From assembly GCA_905116865.2 (NCBI GenBank), contig CAJHNH020008543.1, positions 1,146,002-1,210,001 on the forward strand: DNA of 64,000 nucleotides, in the 5' to 3' direction. Under the pieces are notes generated by a model, which was given only the letters and a program-made list of their open reading frames with translations, searched no databases and had not been told where the DNA came from. This document shows, piece after piece, positions 39,860 through 50,935 of this stretch. A program made the translations under genes and the position numbers. The stretch comes from Candidula unifasciata. Its lineage: Eukaryota > Mollusca > Gastropoda > Stylommatophora > Geomitridae. The first letter of the stretch is position 1. Every line of letters starts with the position of its first letter.

Positions 39860-40490
39860 GCACAAGTGTTATCGCGATTTTCTATGGGCTTCGAAGAAAT
39901 GTTTTGCTTTTGTTATCTTCTTCATTATTTTTATATATCATAACCAGTCTTATCTGAATCATAAGTAATATGTTTATTATAACTATCATTGTTTTTATCC
40001 CATCGTGTGTATAATGCCATTAACCAGTGGGCGATCGTGTCTCTCTAACACTGGCTGTGAATGTACCGCGACTGTTTAAGGCAGAGCTTTCAAAACTGTG
40101 TTATGTGTTTGCTACATAGTGAGGATTTGACACAACATATCAGTTTTATGAAGGTGTGTCGCGACACAATATGTGTCTGCTTTATTATGAAGATTTATCA
40201 CGACACATCAGCGTGTCTGCTGCAGTGTAAAGGTGTGTTGCGACACAGCTGTGGGTCGGCTGCAGTATTAAGGTATGTCGCAGGAATTTAATTTATGTCT
40301 CTTATGTGTGTCATGTATGGAGTTAGTATAACCAAATGTTTGCTAGTAGGCTGAATTATTGTATCGCAAAATTATGTTTGTCCTAGACGTGTTCACAAAA
40401 ATAAAGGATTTAGACAGCTTTACTCTGTTAGGAGGAACAATTGTTGGGAAAAAGGGGGTGGGGGATAAAATTGAGATTTACCGTTGACCA
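39860..40490. other. Downstream of the SLC17-like gene, no gene seen
   Basis: Contains repeated gtgtcgcgacaca-like palindromes (40125-40270) in a diverged ~45-bp tandem, and a possible polyadenylation signal at 40400. Confidence 0.45.
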
Positions 40491-40494
40491 CCGG

Positions 40495-40785
40495 TTGAGG
40501 AAGGAGCCGCCGTAGTGATGTGTCTAGAATCTCGCCTGCCGATCCGACAATCGTGGGTTCAGGTACAAACGAAGCCGGACTTTTTGGCAGAAATGACCTT
40601 GGCTCCTCGGTCGACCCAGCTTTAAATGGGTATCATGTGTCCTGGGGAGTAAAGTCGGCCGGTGTGATGTTGACCACATCACCCACCAAGCGCTGGGTAG
40701 TCTTTAAAATATAGGTCTAGCCCTATATGCCCGATACGCCTGAAAGCGTGGAAAAGGGTCCTTCACTTTACTTACAGGTTGAAGA
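40495..40785 (+). repeat. SINE family S2, full-length copy
   Basis: Head ggagccgccgtagtgatgtg, B box gggttcaggtac, central block gtcgacccagctttaaatgg, ttgaccacatcacccaccaa, and 3' block ataggtctagccctatatgc ... gcgtggaaaagggtcc. Confidence 0.8.
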
Positions 40786-41204
40786 TCTACTGTTATATTG
40801 ATAACATTGTGACAACATGGGAGGTAACCTCCCGAAATTAGATGTTGACATGTTTTTAGTTATATACCCTGAGCTCACAATCATCTTTTTCTCAAGACAG
40901 AAGACACCAATGAGGAACGGGTGGTCAAACCGTTTTCCTCGCGTTTCGAAGGTCTTAGGTTCGTTTCACCAGTGCATTTTGTACGAAAAAACCCGGCGGA
41001 TCATCGCTTGAGGTAATGTGCTCATGCTCTCTGTTACACTCTTGCAGGCAGCTAATCGGTCTGTCGAGACTAAATCATATGGGATTGTCATATTCATCGA
41101 GTGCGACAAAATCAATGCCCTCGAATTTAACTTTAAATCGCTGGGCACTCATGCAGGAATCCTGTGTAAGGTGATGTAGATTCTTTCTGTCAAGGGCAGA
41201 ACAG

Positions 41205-41300
41205 ACATCCTAACCTGTACAATTTGTGGTCCTCAGGACTAAGACCCCCGCCCCCCCCCCCCTATTTTTTCCCCTTACAACACCCTGAAAGTGGCACACA
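41205..41300 (+). repeat. SINE family S4, 3' fragment
   Basis: Carries tgtggtcctcaggactaaga, a C run and acaccctgaaagtggcacac, like the end of copy 1. Confidence 0.45.
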
Positions 41301-41402
41301 CTGGCGGTAACGACAAAAGACGTCAATTTACACTTGACTGCAGTAAAGAGGAAGACCGTTAAACTTATAATTTTATAGTCAGTAGGGTTATATGCATTCT
41401 TA

Positions 41403-41615
41403 GCCCGGCTCTCTAGCGGAATTGGCTAAACCGGATTTCGCGGAGACCGGGTGACGTACTCCTTGTGGTCCGGGTTCAATCCCAGGGGGTAGGCAGAAAA
41501 GCCACATTTTCTCCCAGATTTACGGTATTTACAATGGAATCAAGGCCGAAAGGTTGCGATATCCATAATACCGAGCCTAAGGGTTAACAACTCATGGCTT
41601 CTGGATACTAAAACA
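41403..41615 (+). repeat. SINE family S3, copy 2
   Basis: Head gcccggctctctagcggaat, B box gggttcaatccc, body ggtaggcagaaaagccacat, ending catggcttctggatact. Confidence 0.82.
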
Positions 41616-42043
41616 AACATATGCATTCTTATGATGGTCAGTACGTGAACAGATTAGAATAACGATGTTTGTTGATTGTTTGTGAACACAAGGCGAAACA
41701 TTTCATGGGGATTAAAAAAACAAAATTGATGAGGGAAGGGGGTGGAACAAATGAGTGGATATTTCAACCAAAAAAAAAGGGGAAAAAAAGGGGGGGGGGG
41801 GTTAACAAAGATAAATTATTTTAACTAATAAATGGCAAAAGTCGATATTTTAAAGGCAGATGTTATTGGAACATAGTGTAAAACTAGATGACAATATTGA
41901 AAGAAAAGTGGAGAAAGAAGACAAAGACAGCAAGAAATGCTTGACTGCTCGGTCATATGGAGGCAAGAAAATCTTCTGACTACAGCCGAAGTTCGTCTGC
42001 TTTTGTCCATGTTTGACTTATTAACACAGGTTACATATAGGAC

Positions 42044-42760
42044 TTTCATCATCATCATCATCACCAGGTGCCTTGCCGACTGGCGTGGGCGATCATGCCT
42101 CTCCACAATCTGCGATCTCCTGCAGCATGTATCAGTTCGTGTGCCGACACACCTCCATGCCATGTCACAAGACTGTCAAGCATCTTCTCTACTTGTCTTT
42201 CTCTATCCCTCCTTCCACAGGTCTTTTCAGTGGTCACAACATGTTCTTTTTTCCCTCTTCTCATAACATGGCCGAAAAATGATGACTGTCTCCTTCTGAT
42301 GTCTGTGATAAGTTGTCTTCGGGCTCCCGTCTCTTTCAAAACTTCTTGGTTGCTCTTTTTGGCTGTCCAAGGTATTCTAAGCATTCTTCTGTAAAACCAC
42401 ATCTCTGAGGCCTCAAGAAATTGTTTGGCCTGCCTACCGATTGTCCAGGATTCATAGTCATATGTTAAAACTGGATGTATGTAGCAAGCAAGAATTATTT
42501 TTCTAACTCTCAATGATATATTGCACAAGATGTTTTTCATTTCATAAAATGCAGTTTTTGCCTCTCCTATTCTGTTTCTTATCTCAGTTTTGCATCTTCC
42601 ATCTGATGTTATCCATGTGCCCAGATACTTTACAACTCTTATTCTCACTGCAGTCAACATCTTGTTATTGGCCTCTATAGTTTCCGTCATGCAGAATGCT
42701 ACGTATGCTATGACAATTCTGGTTTTCAAAGAATCGGCTGGCCGGATGGTTAAGAACATT
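42044..42760 (-). pseudogene. RTE-like LINE, 3' end of reverse transcriptase
   Basis: A 232-codon minus frame: VKYLGTWITSDGRCKTEIRN, then KIILACYIHPVLTYDYESWT, FYRRMLRIPWTAKKSNQEVL, FGHVMRRGKKEHVVTTEK and a C-terminus with MIAHASRQGTW. This is the thumb and C-terminal part of RTE-like endonuclease-reverse transcriptases. The element ends in a (atg)n tail (cat repeats at 42048-42062 on the plus strand) and is 5' truncated. The plus-strand sequence just upstream of its 5' end belongs to an S4 SINE. Confidence 0.88.
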
Positions 42761-42905
42761 AGGCTGTCATGCAGAAGACCCCAGGTTCAAATCCAATTTA
42801 AGACAGTAAATTTTTTTTCTGTTAGTGGAAACAAAAATCCCAATCTGTACAGTCCTTGGCGGCAGCACTAGCCATGTGACCTTAAATCTAAAATTCTGGT
42901 TCTAA
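42735..42905 (+). repeat. SINE family S4, copy 3
   Basis: Head ggctggccggatggttaaga with B box aggttcaaatcc, then acagtccttggcggcagcac and tagccatgtgaccttaaatc. It abuts the 5' truncation point of the RTE-like LINE. Confidence 0.7.
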
Positions 42906-43046
42906 TCTCTACAAAACATTTTATTTCCGAAGTTTCGATTGTTCCAATCTAGTCGCTTGTTTAAGAATACCGCTAAATACTCGTCAGCATCCAGTAAGGA
43001 GAAAGGGAGGGGGAGAGGAGAATGTATCCACTGCCTCCAAACAGTC

Positions 43047-43545
43047 ATGTCGTAAATACCGACGGTACATATCACAAAACTCACCCCATCGCGTCGGGCG
43101 CAAGATTTCGTGTCGGATCCCATACGTGCCGTGGCGGTTCCCACGGACTGTCCTATGTTGTAGGGTCGTCAGTATATACGTTTCTTCGCCTGCGCTGTCT
43201 ATACACACCGTGCGCGGAAAAGCGGTTTGCAGAAAAGAAACGCTGCTCTGCTTCTCGCTCACCAATGCTAACAGTTGAAGAAAATTCATGGAGAAGGTCA
43301 AGTCACCAAGTGACGCCGCATTGATAGCGACTAAGAGCGAACGCACAACGCTTGTAACACACATAGTGCCGGCCGCTGACAAGATCGAAAAACGAAACTG
43401 CTGGCCACTCACAACACGGAAAACTGCTTATTGCTTTGAAAATAACAAACCATAACACTTCTAGAGCACAGGACAGCCTGTGTGATATCTCGCGCCAGGC
43501 GATATGGGGTGAGTTTCGTTATATGTACCATACCGACTAACTAGG
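43047..43545. mobile_element. Long imperfect inverted repeat (foldback/MITE candidate)
   Basis: The left arm (ataccgacggtacatatcac, aaaactcaccccatcgcg, cgggcgcaagat) pairs with the right arm at about 43483-43540 (ctcgcgccaggcgatatggg, gtgagtttcgttatatgtac). Farther in, cacggactgtcctatgttgt pairs with gagcacaggacagcctgtgt. Arms are ~100 bp, with ~290 bp between. The plus-strand frame of 100 codons inside has no recognised product. Confidence 0.5.
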
Positions 43546-43914
43546 AGTTTGCTAAAATTTGAAATTATGAGTCGAAAGGCGCGGCGCAGTCATCGCAGCC
43601 TGTTTATAAACCACAATGTACCAGCCGTCCTTTCAGTAAAGAACGCAGAAGCAGATGAAGAAGACTCGGGCGCTACATTGTAATATTCATGTTGTTTTTT
43701 AAGGAAGTTGTTTTTTATTTCCTTTCAATTAAACCGTAATCCTAGTTTTTAACTGCACACATTAACTGTAATCACTAAGCTTTGCAGATCCGGTACAATG
43801 TCTATCGCTAATATTGTAATCCTGTATCATTTGCATATTTTATACAGTTGACGTCATGTCCTCCCAGGTCAAGTCCTCTATATATCTCTTCTTTTGCCTT
43901 TCTCTGTTTCTCAA

Positions 43915-44860
43915 CCTCTCTCTCTCTCTCTCTCTCTCTCTGACTCTCTGACTCGGAGCCTCTCTCTCTCTGTTTCTGCCTCTTTCTTTGTCTTTCTGAT
44001 TTTCTAACTCTCCGTCTCTCTACCTCTCTTTGTCTCTCTCTATCGGTTTCTATCTTTCTCTGCCTCTTTCTATCTCTCTGTCTCTCTCTTCGCCTCTCGT
44101 TTTCATGTGTCTCTCTCTATCTCTGCCTACGCCTGTCTGCATCCCCCTCTCTCTCTACCTCTCTTTGTCTCTCTGCCACTCTTTGCATATCTCTGCCTCT
44201 ATCTTTACCTCTCTCTGTGTCTCTCTCTCTGTGTCTCCATGATTCTTTGCCTCTCTCTCCATCTCTGGTTTCCATGTGCCCCTCTTTGTCTCTCTACCTC
44301 TCTCTGTCTCTCTGCCTCTCTCAATATGTGTGCCTTTCTATGTCTATATGTATTTCTGCCACCTCTGTCACGTTGCCGCTCTCTCTCTCTCTATCTCTCT
44401 CTCTCTCGTTGCATATGTAAATCTATCTGTCTCTCTTCCTGTCTCTGCGCCTTTCGTTACCATGTTCCTCTCTCTCTGTGTCCCAGTCGGTCTCTCTGTC
44501 TCACTCTATATCTCTACCTCTCTCTGCTTCTCTCTACCACTCTGCCTCTCCTGTCTCTCTCTCTGTCTCTGCCTCTGTCTCTGTCTTTCTTTCTACCTCT
44601 CTGCCTCTCAGTGTCTCTCTCCACCTCTCTCTGTCTCTCTGACTCACTGCCTCTCTCTCCGCCTCTCGTTTTCATGTACCTCTCTCTGTCTCTCTGCCTA
44701 CGTCTGTCACTCTGCTGATCTCTCTCTGTCTCTCCACCTCTCTCTGTCTCTCTGCCACTCTTTGCCTATCTCCGCCTCTCTCTTTGCCTCTCTCTCTCTC
44801 TCTTTCTCTCCGTGTCTCTCTGTCTCTCCCTGATACTTTGCATCTCTCTCAGACCCTCAG
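43915..44860. repeat. CT-rich low-complexity tract, ~950 bp
   Basis: Imperfect ctctctgtctctctgcct-type repeats, strongly strand-asymmetric (C and T on the plus strand). Frames in it, such as one of 203 codons, are artefacts of the composition. Confidence 0.93.
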
Positions 44861-44894
44861 ATTAGTCAGCTGACCCGGAGAAAATGATAACGGA

Positions 44895-45090
44895 GGGTAC
44901 AATTTCCGTCAACCGACGGAGGCAGACCTCCCTGAACATGGATAAAAGACATTAAAGATGCATTGGCTACGAAAGCACACAGAGCTGTAGACTTGGCTGG
45001 AGAAAGAGACTTCTAGACGTGCCGTGAAGGGAACGACGTTCTGCGAAGAACCTACAGATTGATGATGATTGAAGAGTAACATGCAGTCCA
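44895..45090 (+). pseudogene. LINE C-terminal fragment, second copy
   Basis: Nucleotide match to 37485-37690 (shared gacattaaagatgcattggc, gaaagcacac-agagct and gaacgacgttctgc-gaa). The frame is broken. It directly follows the CT-rich tract. Confidence 0.6.
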
Positions 45091-45269
45091 ACGTGTCCAC
45101 GTGGGTATTGTCCTGGCTCGCCGTCTTACTATAAGCTTGTTAGAAGAGCAATGGGTCGGTTCTCTTTCTCCCACAGTGGGACCCCGGAACCCTCGCGAGG
45201 AAAAATGCTTAATATAAACAAATGCTTAATAGGCTTGCTTTTTTAATGGTTTCATAAGCAGGCTAGACA

Positions 45270-45735
45270 CAGGATGAAAGCGAAGCAAATGGTTGGAGTT
45301 GCTGAAGAAATCTCGAAAGAGAAGAAATTAGTTTAAAATGGGTGCCAGGACACTCTGAGGTAAAAGGAAATGACAGAGCGAAGTGGCTTGCTGGCAGGGC
45401 CACGGTAGGCACAGGAAAAGCAATGGACCTGTCTGAAATTGTCAATGCTCTCAATGCGGTAGAGCGAGAAGATGATCCAGCAGACGTCGTTTAATCGACA
45501 ACACTCAAAAGACTGTAAGAACGTCAGGTCAAACTAGGTGTCGCCAAACATGAACAGGTAGCCAAAGAAGAAAAGTAAACCAACACAGAAATGGTGTTAT
45601 CAGTCGCACACGCTGGGGGATATGGTAAAAATGAACGTAAATGGGGGATATTTTCATCCTGATGGAAAGGTTGGGGGGAAAGCCCAAGGTTAACTAGAAC
45701 ACCGACAGAAGCCAGATTCTCCGATTAACCGAGGT
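45270..45735 (+). pseudogene. I-clade LINE fragment: RNase H C-terminus
   Basis: Plus frame with WVPGHSEVKGNDRAKWLAGR, ATVGTGKAMDLSEIVNAL and later, after indels, a C-terminal Arg/Thr-rich end (RLTRTPTEARFSD). The G-H-x-x-x-x-G-N-(E/D)-R-A motif is the last RNase H box. Here Lys replaces the catalytic Asp (AKW for ADW). It is another I-clade element, distinct from the copy at 48-50 kb. Confidence 0.7.
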
Positions 45736-45741
45736 GTTTAA

Positions 45742-46220
45742 TGTAGGGGACGACCAGGTGTTATCACGTGGAACCCAAGGAGAACGACCACAGGTCGCCG
45801 CGTGGAGCCCAAGAACGACCACGTGTTGCCACGTGGAACGAACACTGGGTATATGTTCAGACCCCAGTCAGATCAGACAGTATGTGTTGACCGTCAGAAC
45901 GAGAGGACATGAGAGTGTTCGTACGAATGAGAACGTGAAACTGACTGATGCGAGAAGAAGACCAGACGACAACATCCATCGAGGTAAAGTCTCGCCAACG
46001 CAGTTGTGTGAAGCTAGATGCAATGACCAGATCCATCTATGCGGCGATGTGGAACTGAAGACGCAGAACTCTGGTTGGTGAATGTGTGAGATGTCAGCGT
46101 GTTGGCGTTTGAACAATGTGTTGCGTGAAAGCTGTGATTAGGACATGGACTGGACAGACGATGTAAATGTTGAGATGTCAATAAACAGTCTTGTATCTTG
46201 GAGACGGTGTCGGCTTGTCA
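45742..46220 (+). repeat. Possible solo LTR
   Basis: Starts TGTAGGGGACGACC, ends ...ggcttgtcaca, and has a polyadenylation signal (gtcaataaacag, about 46178) some 40 bp before the end, as in R-U5 of an LTR. It carries several cacgtgg-type motifs near 45765-45840. No target-site duplication and no partner LTR are visible. It directly follows a LINE fragment, so it could instead be that element's 3' untranslated part. Confidence 0.35.
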
Positions 46221-46224
46221 CAGC

Positions 46225-47515
46225 TATGTCATCTTAGAGTGTGAGTAATATCCTCCAGTAGACACATCATCCCTCAGACGATATATTGCAGATGGGATGC
46301 TAGCCCTTATGGACTTACTGGATATGCAATGAGAATAATTATTTAATAATCGATCACCTAAATGCTTAACAAGACAACGCCTATGTGCGATGGAGGTATA
46401 GGCTCTGTTTCCTAAAAAATAAAGTATTGCGATGGGGGCAGCCTCAGCCTCACCCCCCTTTCCCACACAAACACAAATAACGGGGGCAGCGTGGGGGGGG
46501 GGGGGGGGAGGCATCTCAAGATGGCTGAGCTCCAAGATGTCAGCGTCTTTAGTGTGGTCTAATTTAGGTTTAGCTTTAGGTTTAAACAACAGATCAACAT
46601 CATAGCACAAGGATAGTAAGCCATAAGTGCTCCATTCTACTTTTAACTAATGTCTGAGTCTGAAGAATCCGAGCGCAGTGCACGCACTCCGTAGCACCGG
46701 CGAGGATCCTAAAATACTTTGGGTAGATTTTTAACTCAGAATCAAAATAACTTCTGCGATCTCCAACTACCCAGAGACCCAGGGGAAAATTACTTCACGT
46801 TCACGTGGAAAAAAAAGCACAGCCTTCACAGGGTCTGAACCCAGAATCTACAGCACTAGAGGCGGACGCCATGCCTCGAGACCACGCAGCCCCCCCCCCC
46901 CTTTTTTTTTCTTCCGTAGTTTAGTAATGGCCTACTCCTCCACGACCTAATACAGCAGCTGGATAAGTTTTGTTGCGTCACCACAATGGAGGTTGGCTGT
47001 AGAGGATGTGTGCCAGATGTTGCTTGGCGAGACTTTTTTTCAGTGCTCCTGCTATTAGACACACTGGGTTGAGGACCAACACCCTTTTTTAATACTCTGT
47101 GGTGAATACCTGGTGTGGCGGGGGGGGGGGGCGGGGAAGAGCCTTATCAGTAAGTAACTAATGCTACCGGTCTGGTAACATAAGTCATAAAACATACACG
47201 GCCATAAAATAAAACAGAGATCAGCAGATACAACAAAGCATTCTGTGACCGGCTTTCAATGACACGTCATAAACATACGGTTTAACGACTGCCACAAATA
47301 AGGCTTGTCAAGGGCTTACAACATTTACAATACAAATGTGATACTGTACCAGGTTTCGCCACTGTTAACTACCTAATGGAACTATCTAAAAAAAGGCCAG
47401 TATGGTCATGGGGAAAAAAAAAACTGATAATGCATTATTAACAATAATATAATATGAATATATAATATTTATATTATAAAAATATAAAATCATAATAATA
47501 ATAATATAATACAGC
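46225..47515. other. Mostly no gene; includes one S1 SINE
   Basis: Apart from the S1 copy at 46587-46905 and homopolymer G/C runs, nothing supported was seen. Confidence 0.45.
46587..46905 (-). repeat. SINE family S1, copy 3 (complete head)
   Basis: Minus-strand head gcgtggtctcgaggcatggc with a B box ggttcagaccc, consistent with a tRNA-derived pol III promoter. Body as in the other two copies, with a deletion in the middle. The head abuts a C/G homopolymer run. Confidence 0.75.
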
Positions 47516-47516
47516 A

Positions 47517-47712
47517 GGTAGGTAGGTAGTTCTACCCGACCAGGATATCACACAAGTGATATACACCCGGTGACACAAAGTGCCACCATAAAGATATGAA
47601 TCATCAGTGGAGAGGTTTAGGCCATATCTATGGCTAGACCATGTCTATGTCCCGGCTGTATTCAGGGCCCCCGGCAGAAGCCAGGGTGGGGCTTCATATT
47701 AAAAAAAAATGG
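47517..47712 (-). repeat. Dispersed repeat C, copy 3 (minus)
   Basis: Minus-strand match to copies 1 and 2 (ccctggcttctgccggg..., ggtggcactttgtgtcacc). The tail side (low coordinates) is a (gtag)n run at 47517-47529. Confidence 0.72.
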
Positions 47713-47734
47713 CATCCCACAAGTATATAATACA

Positions 47735-47830
47735 GCAGGTCAGAAGCAGCCTCAACTTGGTACCAGGTACATATCTGGCAAGTTAATGCGGCCGGAGTTT
47801 CAATGACCACATCGCTCATGGATTTCACAT
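47735..47830 (+). repeat. SINE family S2, central fragment
   Basis: Shares ggtaccaggtacatatctgg and gcggccggagtttcaatgac-cacatc with the central domain of the family. Confidence 0.5.
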
Positions 47831-48067
47831 GTAAAAACAGGAATCTAGCCTCACGTGCACGACCCTCCTCAATATATCAGGGCAGCCGCTAGCTGAATGA
47901 GGAGGTAACTTCTAATTTTTTGTTCTCTACGATCGAACTCGAACTCATATGCCCGATTGGCCACTGGTGTGTTAGGAGAAACATTTCTGTATTTAGAAGA
48001 AAAAAAAAGGGGGGGGGGGGTTGGCTGTTTTGTTATCATAATATCTAGGTTACTTCAGTTAAAGATT

Positions 48068-48211
48068 CGAACTAAACACCAACCATATTTAAACAAGCAA
48101 ACTTTATTCTCCTATCGAACTAAACACCAACCATGTTTAAACAAGCAAACTTTATTCTCCTATCGAACTAAACACCAACCATGTTTAAACAAGCAAACTT
48201 TATTCTCCTAT
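48068..48211. repeat. Three perfect-length tandem copies of 48 bp
   Basis: Three units of exactly 48 bp starting cgaactaaacaccaaccat, with a single difference in the first. The length is divisible by three, so it gives a triplicated 16-residue stretch in the plus frame that runs into the nimbus-like reverse transcriptase remnant. Confidence 0.93.
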
Positions 48212-48214
48212 CGA

Positions 48215-49465
48215 ACCGTGCCTGTTCTTTTTAAATCCATCTTTATTATCAACACAGGAAGTCCGGAACTAAGATGTGGTAGCTGGTCCTCAGAACCGCA
48301 AACGATATGTCCAGGCTTGCCACAGGGATCACCGCTATCACCAGTCTTATTCAACGTTTATACGGTGATGATCACTGAGCAGCAGTTGAATTGAAAGGGA
48401 AGGACTTTGTCATTTGCTGATGACATTTTGATTTATCGACGAGGGCGTGATAGACAGGAGATCGCCAGCACAATGCACAAAGAACTCGATCGAATTGCCG
48501 CCTGGTGTGATGGTTCCAATGCCTATGTCAATCCCTCGAAGGCAGCAGTGTCATGGTTCTCTTTGAACAATCACATTGTCAAGTCGGACTTACCAGAAGT
48601 GAAAATGCGTGATAATGTATTGATCAGAACCAACGTTATGACGTTTCTCGGGGTGAGGTTCGATCGCAGCTTGTCATTCAGGGAACACGTTGACCATGCG
48701 ATAACAAAAGCACGCAAAGGTCTATCTGCAATGAGGATTATGGCTGCTTCCAATATCGAGCAAAGACTGCTGGTGCTTCTATTCTACGGTCTGGTCCTTT
48801 CCCCCATTGAATACGCTCTGGCCATCCTCACTGTCAGTGCTACCCAGATTGAACGACTCGAGAAGGTGCAAAATGAAGCCATGCGTATTATTTTGGGATG
48901 TACAAGAGACACATCCTGTGGAGCAATGAGGTATCTACTTGACTTTCCAACAATGAACCAAAGGATCAGGATGTGGAGGGCTCGGGCATAACTCAAAATA
49001 TGTGCTGATAAGAAACACCCACTGCATCAAGCACTTTTTAGTGAAAAGGGCGACAGACTGAAGAGGGGAAAATCATGGCTAGGTCGGGCAGAAGATGTTA
49101 TTAGGCAAATATGCAGCCTAACCGACATCATACCTGGTGCAGAATGGATACCTGTGCCTCAGGCGTTTATTTGTACATTTTCCTGTATTGTCACACTCAA
49201 CAGGCGATGTAGAGAAGAGAATCCTGCTGCTGTTAATGCAGAGGTCAACGCTCTCATCGGTGAAAATTCAGACGAAGCAGATGCACTAATCTACACAGAC
49301 GGATCAGTTATACGCCAAAGAAGAAGCGCATGGGCATTTACAGCACGCTCAGCGGGCAGAACAGTCAAAGAAGCCAACGGCGCCTTCTCCATGACAACCA
49401 GCAGCATGACGATGGAGGTGATGGCAGTGACGCAAGCGTTTGCCTGGCTTGAAACACAAAAAATT
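48215..49465 (+). pseudogene. Nimbus-like (I-clade) LINE: reverse transcriptase and start of RNase H
   Basis: A single plus frame with only two stops (48392-48394 and 48989-48991). It contains PGLPQGSPLSPVLFNVYTV, the catalytic SFADDILIYR, FLGVRFDRSLSFREHVDHA and the thumb region ending TLNRRC. This is followed by the first half of an RNase H domain: IYTDGSV (first catalytic Asp) and TSSMTMEVMAVTQAFAWLET (catalytic Glu). It matches the nimbus-type non-LTR retrotransposons of snails. It breaks off after AWLETQ at about 49460. The 5' part (endonuclease, ORF1) is absent. Confidence 0.88.
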
Positions 49466-49928
49466 AGTTAGTTAGTTAGTTGGGTTATCATCATTGCACT
49501 CCGGACATGTCCATAGGTGCTCAGATCCTCCCCTCAGTATGAATCCCAACGTCCGATGGCTAATAGTACCAGTTCTATGTTGATTAACAAGTCTTCTGAC
49601 GTGTCCGGTGTGCGTCTCGTTTTTTGCTGTGCCGATCTTAATTCCCAAGTCTGCCATTCTGGCGAGTGATGTGGATTCACTGCCACCAAAGTCCTCTATC
49701 CTTCCCATTTCTCTGAGGGCATTGATAATATCAGCATGATCCATAGGCCGACCGTCGGTAGTGATAGCGGATCCAGCCAACCTGTCAGCTCTTTCATTTC
49801 CATCGACGCCTGCGTGTCCCGGAACAAAAATAAAGGTGACTCCTCGCACAGTGGACTTCTGAATTGATTCAAGCCATTGTCTTCGCACTGAACCTGCCTG
49901 AACCCTCCGGATCATACTCATTGAATCA
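49466..49928 (-). pseudogene. Nimbus-like LINE: end of RNase H and 3' tail, inverted
   Basis: Read on the minus strand it begins DSMSMIRRVQAGSVRRQWLE and continues through IFVPGHAGVDGNERADRLAG (last catalytic Asp of RNase H), then the C-terminal Cys/His region (HLWTCPECNDDNP), and ends in a (aact)n tail at 49466-49482. It begins about ten residues after the point where the plus-strand part stops, so the two pieces look like one element whose 3' end has been flipped in place. Confidence 0.85.
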
Positions 49929-49949
49929 CCTTCTTCTTCTCTTCCACCT

Positions 49950-50320
49950 TTTATCTCATCTAAGTGTCGGGGGGAGATGTAATGTTCGTTGATGAGCTCT
50001 GTTAAGACTGATGTTCATTTCTGTAAGGCTGTTCTTAATGCGATCACTCCATATTTTCCGAGGTCTTCCACTCGCTCTATTCCCGTTGTAACGTTTTAGT
50101 GTGGCTCGCTGTGGCGCATAGTACCAGGGCATTCTTGTTAGGTGTCCAAACCACTTCATTTGTTGTTCTTTGATGACCTGTAGACTGGCTTTATTCCTAG
50201 CATTCGTCTGATTTCATGATTTCGTATTCTGTCTTTCCTTGAAACTCCTGCAGCTCTTCTAAGGCATTTTATCACTGTTGTCACAATTTTACGTTCATTA
50301 GCGGATACACTTTCTGTAAC
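49950..50320 (-). pseudogene. LINE C-terminal fragment (WFGHLTRMPWY... type)
   Basis: Minus-strand frame with MKWFGHLTRMPWYYAPQRAT, GRPRKIWSDRIKNSLTEM and a terminal AHQRT stretch. This is the usual C-terminus of RTE/Jockey-like reverse transcriptases (WFGH..RM...GRPR..W.D.I). It is 5' truncated and lies directly next to the inverted nimbus piece. Confidence 0.75.
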
Positions 50321-50659
50321 TTGATTAATTCACAATATAGTTCAGACTAAAACATCCACGTGGCTACCTCTGAATACATGAGTTGGATGATTTTGTGTAT
50401 TCGTGTGGTTTTGTTTGATTTATGTATGTGCCGACGAAGGGCTGTATGGCCTCAACGGTCACGTGTTGTATGTGTTTGTTATATTGTGAAGCTCGCTGGT
50501 ATACTCTTCATTCTCTTTTTGATATCTTTCCTCGTCACATAAAGACTACATCTCTCCATCCCAGACCCCTTCTATTGAAATACTTTAGTCAAATGATCAC
50601 TTTTGCCACGAACATACGTTACATAACATGCAGTGTGCATGTTACATTGTTGTAGCAGT

Positions 50660-50665
50660 CCACAT

Positions 50666-50720
<55 letters not shown>

Positions 50721-50889
50721 AAACAAAGCCCACACACACAACACCCATACACACACTAAGAGACACCGGCAAAGACATATAGACACAAACCACACGCTCT
50801 CACACACAGACATACACACACACAGACACACAGACATACACACACACTCACCGACACACACACTCACACAGATAGACAGACACACATAT

Positions 50890-50923
<34 letters not shown>

Positions 50924-50935
50924 CTACGCCGTTTA
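50660..50935. repeat. (CA)n-(TA)n-(CA) rich tract
   Basis: A (ca)n run, then about 16 ta units, then about 230 bp of imperfect cacacaga-type repeats. Confidence 0.94.

Noticed and set aside
43915..44860. Overlapping Leu/Ser-rich frames of up to 203 codons
   Set aside because: Low-complexity CT tract; all three frames are open for compositional reasons.
45734..46081. 115-codon frame as a gene
   Set aside because: It lies inside an LTR-like segment with regulatory-type motifs and has no recognised domain.
48215..49928. Twin-priming as the cause of the inverted nimbus-like element
   Set aside because: In twin-priming the 3' piece keeps its tail at the outer edge; here the tail is at the inner junction.
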